64,000 bases of DNA, taken from the NCBI GenBank assembly GCA_008933735.1, contig WBUL01000006.1, positions 1 to 64,000 on the forward strand. Direction: 5' to 3'. Position 1 is the first letter of the stretch, and each line of letters opens with the position of its first letter. The notes under the pieces were generated by a model. That model had not been told where the DNA came from. It did no database searches and worked only from the letters and a program-made list of their open reading frames with translations. This document shows, one piece after another, positions 58,374-64,000 of this stretch. Origin of the DNA: Anaerolineae bacterium (GTDB taxonomy: Bacteria > Chloroflexota > Anaerolineae > Aggregatilineales > J027). Position numbers and translations under genes: made by a program.

Positions 58374-60161
58374 CTAGTAAACACGCTCGGTCGGTGCGAT
58401 TTCCAGCGAGAGATCAACCTTACGGCTGAAGTCGGTTTTTACGTCGTTCCCTTCCAGCCAGGCAAAGCTGTGAACGAGATAATTTACGTCATCACGATCC
58501 GGGAAGTCAACCCGGCTGTGAGCCCCCCGGCTTTCCTTGCGTTCCAGAGCGCACTTTGCTGTGACGAGCGCAACATCAATCAATGCTCCGAGTTCCCACG
58601 CTTCCAGCAAATCCGTGTTGAAGCGTGTTCCCCGGTCATCAATCTTGAGATCGGTTTCAAAGGAGTGTTTCAATTCACGCACTTTTTCTACCGCCTCTGA
58701 CATCATTTCTTCGCTGCGGAATACACCCACGTTGTCCATCATCACTTTCTGAAGCTCAGCGCGGATTTCATGGGGTTTGGCTTTTCCATTGGCATTGCGG
58801 ATGCGCTCGATTTCGCGGCGGACACTGCCATCCGGTTCATCCGGCAGGGGTGTAAAGTTCGTGTTTTTGCAGTATTCGATCATACGCATTCCAGCACGCC
58901 GCCCAAACACCACCAGATCGGTCAGGCTGTTGGTGCCCAGACGGTTCGCGCCGTGCACGCTCACACAGGCGACTTCACCTGCCGCGTACATACCAGGAAC
59001 AACGTTCCCATCCGGCGTGGACAGCACCTCTGAGTCAATATTGGTCGGGATGCCTCCCATCGCGTAATGGGCGGTTGGTGCAATCGGCATAGGTTCTTTT
59101 ACCGGATCAACGCCGAGGTATGTCCGGCAGAAGTCCAGAATATCCGGCAGCTTGGATTCAATGTAAGCGGCGTCAATGCGCCGGCTCTCACCAGCCTCTG
59201 CCAGATAACGGTTGACGGTTTCGGGGCGCACATCCAGATGTACATAGGGTTTGCCGTTAATGCCGCGCCCGTCCCTGATTTCCAGATAAATACTCCGGCT
59301 CACCACATCGCGGCTGGCAAGGTCTTTGATGGTTGGTGCATAACGTTCCATGAAGCGTTCGCCCTTGCTGTTCAGCAGGACTCCGCCTTCACCGCGCACA
59401 CCTTCCGTAATCAGAATACCCATACCGTATATGCCTGTGGGGTGGAACTGGTAAAACTCCATGTCTTCCATCGGCAGACCATGCCGCAGGAAAATCGCAG
59501 GGCCGTCACCCGTCAGACTGTGGGCGTTAGAAGTCGTCTGCCAGCAGCGTCCCCAGCCCCCGGTTGCAAAACAAATCGCTTTCGCGTGGAAAACATGCAG
59601 TTCCCCCGTGTCGATTTCATAGGCAACGACCCCGCAGGCGACATTGCCGTTCATGATAATGTCTACGACCTGAAACTCATCAAAAAAGGTCACTTTTTCT
59701 TTGATGCAGTTCTGGTAGAGCGTCTGCAAGATCATATGTCCGGTACGATCTGCCGAGTGACAGGCGCGGCGAACCGGTTTTTTAGTCTCGTTATTGGTAT
59801 GCCCACCAAAACGGCGCTGGCTAATCCGACCATCGTCTGTGCGATCAAATGGCAGCCCCATATGCTCCAGTTCAATGACCGCCTCAATAGCATCCCGCGC
59901 TAAAACACCCGCCGCATTCTGGTCACTCAGGAAGTCGCCGCCTTTGACGGTATCGTAAGCGTGCCACTCCCAGCGGTCTTCTTCCAGGTTGCCCAGCGCT
60001 GCCCCAATACCGCCCTGGGCGGTTCCGGTATGGCTGCGGGTCGGGTACAGTTTGCTGATGACGGCGGTACGAACGCCCCGGCTGGCATACAGTGCCGCCA
60101 TCAGACCCGCGCCGCCCGCACCAACCACAACCGCGTCAAATTGATGTACTTTCGCTGCCAA
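58374..60161 (-). CDS. sdhA: Succinate dehydrogenase flavoprotein subunit
   Basis: A 595-residue SdhA that oxidises succinate to fumarate. The FAD motif is [19 protein letters not shown], the covalent-FAD His is in [17 protein letters not shown], and the catalytic region contains [13 protein letters not shown] and [20 protein letters not shown]. The C-terminal helical domain is complete. It starts 5 bases after the fused sdhCD gene. The FAD-His supports succinate dehydrogenase rather than soluble fumarate reductase. Confidence 0.97.
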   Translation of the reverse strand: MAAKVHQFDAVVVGAGGAGLMAALYASRGVRTAVISKLYPTRSHTGTAQGGIGAALGNLEEDRWEWHAYDTVKGGDFLSDQNAAGVLARDAIEAVIELEHMGLPFDRTDDGRISQRRFGGHTNNETKKPVRRACHSADRTGHMILQTLYQNCIKEKVTFFDEFQVVDIIMNGNVACGVVAYEIDTGELHVFHAKAICFATGGWGRCWQTTSNAHSLTGDGPAIFLRHGLPMEDMEFYQFHPTGIYGMGILITEGVRGEGGVLLNSKGERFMERYAPTIKDLASRDVVSRSIYLEIRDGRGINGKPYVHLDVRPETVNRYLAEAGESRRIDAAYIESKLPDILDFCRTYLGVDPVKEPMPIAPTAHYAMGGIPTNIDSEVLSTPDGNVVPGMYAAGEVACVSVHGANRLGTNSLTDLVVFGRRAGMRMIEYCKNTNFTPLPDEPDGSVRREIERIRNANGKAKPHEIRAELQKVMMDNVGVFRSEEMMSEAVEKVRELKHSFETDLKIDDRGTRFNTDLLEAWELGALIDVALVTAKCALERKESRGAHSRVDFPDRDDVNYLVHSFAWLEGNDVKTDFSRKVDLSLEIAPTERVY

Positions 60162-60166
60162 TTCCT

Positions 60167-61171
60167 CTAACTCCTCGCCACAATATTCTGCAAGAGCGCT
60201 TCAGCAGTATTTTCAACGCCCGCAAACAGCGCCGCCGACCCGACCAGAATCAGACCCGCCGCGCCAAAGACAATCGCCCAGTTCAGAGCACGATTCACAA
60301 CGCGGTTATGAGCATAGTCGTTGACTACCAGACGCAGCCCATAGAAACCGTGCAGAACGATCAGACCCAGTAAGGCCCCATCATACAGACGCCAGACGGC
60401 GACCCCGGCAACCAGAAAATTCCAGCGGTCTCCTACAAATTCCACTGCGCTGCCGCTCTGATTCACGAGGTCAGTGCCAATCACATCACCACCAGCGGCA
60501 GTTATATCAAATACACCCATAATGACGTGCATCATCGCCAGATGACCGAATACCAGCGGCAGGATCAGCAGACCGGATACACGCATGAATTTCCAGAACC
60601 AGATGTCCAACTGGCTGGCACGGCGCATCCCAGGAATGGGGTCAGATATATTTTCCCCGTTGATGATCGCCTGTAGGAACGAGAGGATCAGCGCCGCTCC
60701 AACAATCACCACAAATCCAATCGCAAACTGGGCCTGGGTTTCTGCAATTTCGGCGATGGAAACGAATTCCGGATCGGTATCGTAGTAATCGAGCACATGC
60801 CCGAACATCAGCACGAACACCGGGATCAAAATGATCCCAACCACCACAAACACCAGCACGGCAGCACGCTGCTGCAAATGCCAGAGATGAGGCCGCCTAT
60901 CCAGAACAATAATACGGTAACCGTTAATCGCATGGTAAACCACCGCTGCTACCAGGAAAAATTCACCGATGGTGAACAGGGGGCTTTGATACTCGGCGAT
61001 GGCTTGTTTGTATAAATCGGGGTAAAAGGCTGCCCACGAGGTATCAACTACATGTAAACAGACAAAAAGGACGATGCCGAGACCAGAAACACGATGGAAT
61101 ACCCAACTCCACTGCCCGATCTTGCCCCGATACCGTAACACCTCCGTTACTGTGGTAACAATTGTCGCCAT
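60167..61171 (-). CDS. Fused succinate dehydrogenase membrane anchor (SdhC-SdhD)
   Basis: A 334-residue membrane anchor that combines both cytochrome b subunits. The first half has [18 protein letters not shown] (H40) and [12 protein letters not shown] (80-91), the SdhC pattern; the second has [16 protein letters not shown] (H210) and [12 protein letters not shown] (274-285), the SdhD pattern. Each half contributes three membrane helices, joined by a cytochrome b-like linker (about 100-190) that itself holds two hydrophobic segments. Separate SdhC and SdhD are usually 115-150 residues each. It probably binds heme b and quinone, and starts the sdh operon. Confidence 0.87.
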   Translation of the reverse strand: MATIVTTVTEVLRYRGKIGQWSWVFHRVSGLGIVLFVCLHVVDTSWAAFYPDLYKQAIAEYQSPLFTIGEFFLVAAVVYHAINGYRIIVLDRRPHLWHLQQRAAVLVFVVVGIILIPVFVLMFGHVLDYYDTDPEFVSIAEIAETQAQFAIGFVVIVGAALILSFLQAIINGENISDPIPGMRRASQLDIWFWKFMRVSGLLILPLVFGHLAMMHVIMGVFDITAAGGDVIGTDLVNQSGSAVEFVGDRWNFLVAGVAVWRLYDGALLGLIVLHGFYGLRLVVNDYAHNRVVNRALNWAIVFGAAGLILVGSAALFAGVENTAEALLQNIVARS

Positions 61172-61231
61172 GAGTGGCTACTGTCCTCCTTAATCAAAAA
61201 CTTTATATGCAAAAAAATTGCCGAACTTTTA

Positions 61232-61246
61232 TCAAACTATGTTTGA
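61232..61246. repeat. Inverted repeat in the sdh leader
   Basis: TCAAAC-TAT-GTTTGA is a perfect 6-3-6 inverted repeat in the AT-rich 5' leader of the sdh operon. Related half-sites (AAAGTTTAAAGTTTGA) lie about 50 bases upstream. It may be an operator. Confidence 0.35.
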
Positions 61247-61306
61247 ATTCGCCCGTGAAGATTTCGATGCAAATTTAACTTAGGTAAAGTTTAAAGTTTG
61301 ATGAAG

Positions 61307-61335
61307 AGTATAACACCCCCAAACTGTCGGGGCAA
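61307..61335 (-). promoter_or_regulatory. Promoter of the sdh operon
   Basis: On the minus strand, TTGCCC (61335-61330) and TATACT (61312-61307) are spaced by 17 bases. Transcription would start near 61300, leaving a 5' leader of about 130 bases before the sdhCD start codon, which has an AAGGAGG ribosome site. Confidence 0.55.
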
Positions 61336-61398
61336 AGTAAGTTGGTAATGAGAATCCTGTAACTTTTGGCCTGTTTTATTCCATGTTAAAGTGGAGCT

Positions 61399-63705
61399 AT
61401 GCACGATCTTGAACGTTACGGGTTGACGATCTCCGATTTACCGGAATGGCTGCGCCCCAAACAAAACCGCTTTGACTACGCTCTGTTGAGTATGGTGTTG
61501 TTATGTGTGGTCGTGGCCTGGCCCTGGCTGCGAGCATCCGGCATTCCCAATACAATGGGGGCCTGGGAGCAGGTCTTTCGTATTTCCGAAGTTTCGGAAA
61601 ATCTGCAATCCGGCGACCTGTATCCCCGTTGGGCATCTCGCTATCATTACAGCTACGGGTCACCGGTGTTCAACTATCTTGCTCCTGCTCCGCACTATCT
61701 CGGCGGAATGCATTATCTTCTGACACAAACCAGCCCGCGTATCAGCCTTAAACTCCTGATTGTGGCTTCGATTCTGATGGCCGGGTTGGGCATGTTTTCG
61801 TTTGGGCGGCGGCGATGGGGCCCCCTGGCAGGATTCTGTGCGGCGCTGGTGTATCTTCTCGCTCCACCTTTGCTGCTGACTTTGCCCTATATCACGGTTG
61901 ACCTGCCACTTTTGCTGGCTGCGGGAGTCTTCCCATGTCTGTTGTGGTCATTAGATCGTGTGCTGGTTCATGGAAGCGGGCAAGACATCACCATCTTGAT
62001 TCTGTTAACGAGCCTGCAAATCATGGCTCACAATACGGTCGGGCCTATTTTTCTGGGGATAGCCCTGTTCTGGTGGTTATTTATTGGTGGTGTAAATCAT
62101 CTGGGTCGATGCCTGCTGGGTATTGCGGCGGGAATCGGCATGGCGGCAATTTACTGGCTGCCCGCCCTGCTGGAGCGCCATGAAGTTCACTGGATACCCT
62201 TCGAAACTACTGCTCGCCCGCTGCGTCTTTCTGAGGTATTAGGTCTGCTGCCGATACAGGATTTTTTAGTTTTTAATCCCGATTCTCCTGCCGGGTTGGG
62301 GTTGGCGGCATGGGGATTGTTTCTGCTGGGTAGTATTATTTGCCTGAGCGAGTTAACCCGCCGCACAACCCGAAAACAGGCGCTGGCTGTTGTTCCGTTT
62401 ATGGTTGCTGCCCCTGTGCTGATCTGGATTGCTACCGAATACCAGAGTACCTGGCTGGATTCGACCTCCAAATTTCCCGCACTTTCCCGATCCGATTTAC
62501 TTGTGCCTGCGGCGGCCTGTTGTGCACTGGTGGCGGCCCAATGTGCCAGGATAGTTGATCCCCTGCAACGCCCCTTAAAATTGCCAGCCCTGTTTTTGCT
62601 TACAGGTGCCATTGTTGGATCATCGTTTTATGTGATGAAGCCGCCCGTATTTGTTCCGTATCGGCTGGAGGATGGCCGGGTTGCCCATCTGGAAGCCGAA
62701 CTGCGCGGCGCGTTCAGCGGGTCTTTCCACAACGGCCAGCTCCTCCCTGAAGGTCTGGATGCCTTGCCCGCGCCATCGGATTACCTGCTGGATTCGTATG
62801 AACGTGGTACAGTCGAAAAATTGAGCCGCAACAGCCTGCTTGTCCGTTCGGAGTTGGCGTTTTTCTCTCACACTCCGACCCAGGATCGGGTACGGCTGAC
62901 TTCTTATGAAGAAGGCAGCCAGGTCGAATTTCTGACGTTGAATTTTCCTGGATGGCAGGCCGAGTTTCGCAACGAACCTGTTCCCGTGGAAAGTCCTAAC
63001 GGATTTATCCAGGTCATTTTGCCAGCAGGGCGGGGGGTGCTGCATGTCTTCCTGGGTTCGACCTTAGCTCGTACCCTCGGCACCATTATTACGGTCTTCA
63101 GTCTGCTGATTATTCCTCTGGCATTGGTCACTTTTCGTAAACAGTCGGTTTCGAGCGTACAGGAAAGTCGCCCCACAATCCAGCTTATGCTCAGTCTGGG
63201 ACTGTTGGCAGTCATCAGCATTGGAGTCGCGCGCGAGTACATGCCTACTCGTTCCAGACTCGAAACCATGACACCGCTTCCCCTGGTTTTTGAAGGCGGG
63301 GTTGATCTGCTCGGTTTCAACAGCGAGGCTCTACAGCCCGGACAAATCTCGAAACTGACTTTTTACTGGGAGCGTGCCCGCCCGAATCTGCCCGATTATC
63401 GGTTTGACGTGTGGTTAATTGACCCCGCCACGCAGCGGATCATCTGGCAGGAAACACATCGAGCCCCTGGCGGTTGGCCGACCAGCTACTGGCAAGAAAA
63501 TCGATATGTGCAGGATACATACTGGATTGTGGTACCGGAAGAGATTCCGGAAGGCGAGTACAAAATTACGGTACAGGTCACCTGCGAAAGTCGCAGCACC
63601 CTTTTGACCTGTGCGGAAACTATACCGCTTCAAGTATTTGATGCACGCGGCAGACCATTAGGTGACAGCGCCGTACTGCCCGTTACATTAACTGTGCGCC
63701 GATGA
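61399..63705 (+). CDS. Large PTPS-related/GT-C-like membrane protein
   Basis: A 768-residue membrane protein. A soluble N-terminus leads into an outer loop rich in aromatic residues (RISEVSENLQSGDLYPRWAS, YHYSYGSPVFNYLAP) and then about ten to twelve membrane helices. This matches the family called 6-pyruvoyl-tetrahydropterin-synthase-related membrane proteins, which share the GT-C glycosyltransferase topology. After the last helix (about residue 610) comes a C-terminal beta-rich domain (LTFYWERARPNLPDYRFDV) of about 150 residues resembling the sandwich in the GT39 protein at 52345. It has GGAG before the ATG. A sugar-transfer role is inference. Confidence 0.8.
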   Translation: MHDLERYGLTISDLPEWLRPKQNRFDYALLSMVLLCVVVAWPWLRASGIPNTMGAWEQVFRISEVSENLQSGDLYPRWASRYHYSYGSPVFNYLAPAPHYLGGMHYLLTQTSPRISLKLLIVASILMAGLGMFSFGRRRWGPLAGFCAALVYLLAPPLLLTLPYITVDLPLLLAAGVFPCLLWSLDRVLVHGSGQDITILILLTSLQIMAHNTVGPIFLGIALFWWLFIGGVNHLGRCLLGIAAGIGMAAIYWLPALLERHEVHWIPFETTARPLRLSEVLGLLPIQDFLVFNPDSPAGLGLAAWGLFLLGSIICLSELTRRTTRKQALAVVPFMVAAPVLIWIATEYQSTWLDSTSKFPALSRSDLLVPAAACCALVAAQCARIVDPLQRPLKLPALFLLTGAIVGSSFYVMKPPVFVPYRLEDGRVAHLEAELRGAFSGSFHNGQLLPEGLDALPAPSDYLLDSYERGTVEKLSRNSLLVRSELAFFSHTPTQDRVRLTSYEEGSQVEFLTLNFPGWQAEFRNEPVPVESPNGFIQVILPAGRGVLHVFLGSTLARTLGTIITVFSLLIIPLALVTFRKQSVSSVQESRPTIQLMLSLGLLAVISIGVAREYMPTRSRLETMTPLPLVFEGGVDLLGFNSEALQPGQISKLTFYWERARPNLPDYRFDVWLIDPATQRIIWQETHRAPGGWPTSYWQENRYVQDTYWIVVPEEIPEGEYKITVQVTCESRSTLLTCAETIPLQVFDARGRPLGDSAVLPVTLTVRR

Positions 63706-63711
63706 CTCTGA

Positions 63712-63717
63712 TATAAT
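63712..63717 (+). promoter_or_regulatory. Possible -10 box of the uroporphyrinogen decarboxylase-family gene
   Basis: TATAAT, 8 bases before the first in-frame ATG (63726) and 26 before the second (63744). The -35 is not clear. Confidence 0.35.
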
Positions 63718-63743
63718 TCTGGAATATGGAGTTGGCGAGTCAG

Positions 63744-64000
63744 ATGCACAAACGTGAACGCTTGGAAAAAACAATGGCCGGTGAGGCAACCGACCGCGTT
63801 CCGGTGGCATTGTGGCGGCATTGGCCCGGAGATGACCAGCGGGCGTCGGACTTTGCCAGCGCCGTGTTGGATTTTCAGCAGCACTGGGATTTTGATTTTG
63901 TTAAAGTTACGCCATCCAATACCTACAGCCTGATGGATTATGGGCTTCAAGATGTCTGGAAAGGCAGTCTGGATGGACAACGTGACATCACGCGCCATGT
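63744..64000 (+). CDS. Uroporphyrinogen decarboxylase family protein, truncated at window end
   Basis: The first 86 codons of a URO-D family protein. The N-terminus KRERLEKTMAGEATDRVPVA and the RHWPGDD segment are typical of the family's TIM-barrel entry, followed by FDFVKVTPSN. Such proteins include heme-pathway UroD and corrinoid methyltransferases; this stretch looks more like the methyltransferase-type group than true HemE, but too little is visible. The frame is open to base 64000. An in-frame ATG at 63726 is an alternative start. Confidence 0.75.
   Translation, partial: MHKRERLEKTMAGEATDRVPVALWRHWPGDDQRASDFASAVLDFQQHWDFDFVKVTPSNTYSLMDYGLQDVWKGSLDGQRDITRH

Overview
The window looks like a chromosomal core segment of a member of the Chloroflexota, probably class Anaerolineae. 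This is inferred from gene content and protein style: Thr/Pro-rich linkers on secreted lipoproteins, a fused succinate dehydrogenase anchor, a LivGHMJF cluster with an acyl-CoA ligase, and many membrane glycosyltransferase-like proteins. It is not based on a marker phylogeny. Gene density is high, many neighbours overlap by 1-11 bases, and base composition appears even. I see no rRNA, insertion sequence, prophage or CRISPR array, and no gene-free stretch above 300 bases.

Region 1 (1-11 kb). A truncated Ser/Thr kinase is followed by the minus-strand operon rpmH-rnpA-yidD-(beta-propeller lipoprotein)-yidC-khpB, the usual origin-proximal ribosome/membrane-insertion block. Divergent to it runs parA, a large acidic coiled-coil membrane protein, an ADP-ribosylglycohydrolase, proB and proA, all tightly coupled. 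A tRNA-Val closes the block.

Region 2 (11-23 kb). moxR-DUF58-TPR-FAD amine oxidase, then a nitrilase-fold protein lacking its catalytic cysteine, a tiny membrane protein, threonine aldolase and a degenerate CPBP protein. Next come tRNA-Phe, a TatA/B protein, an M50-like peptidase, DUF456, plsY, a lipoprotein, a PlsC-type acyltransferase, tRNA-Lys and the RNase P RNA gene.

Region 3 (23-35 kb). metG sits behind a leader that contains a good promoter, a short ORF with tandem Met codons, an 11-bp stem and an intrinsic terminator: a candidate attenuator and the most interesting regulatory signal I found. A livG-acyl-CoA ligase-livH-livM-livJ-livF cluster follows on the minus strand, then an AmaP-like protein and a GAF-SpoIIE phosphatase.

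Region 4 (34-50 kb). M20 peptidase, bioY, a small unknown, an SDR, and an ECF sigma/anti-sigma/NUDIX operon. These are followed by tRNA-Leu, two related membrane-anchored proteins, peptide deformylase, an alpha/beta hydrolase, a YceD (DUF177) protein, a primary-type sigma factor, WD40 and SH3 secreted proteins, a methyltransferase, and queA-DUF2905-ruvB.

Region 5 (50-64 kb). An envelope-glycan operon (D-glucuronyl C5-epimerase-like lipoprotein, phosphodiesterase-superfamily protein, GT39-like transferase, LysM lipoprotein, polysaccharide deacetylase) lies downstream of a succinate dehydrogenase operon whose anchor is a single SdhC-SdhD fusion. A large PTPS-related membrane protein and the start of a uroporphyrinogen decarboxylase-family gene end the window.
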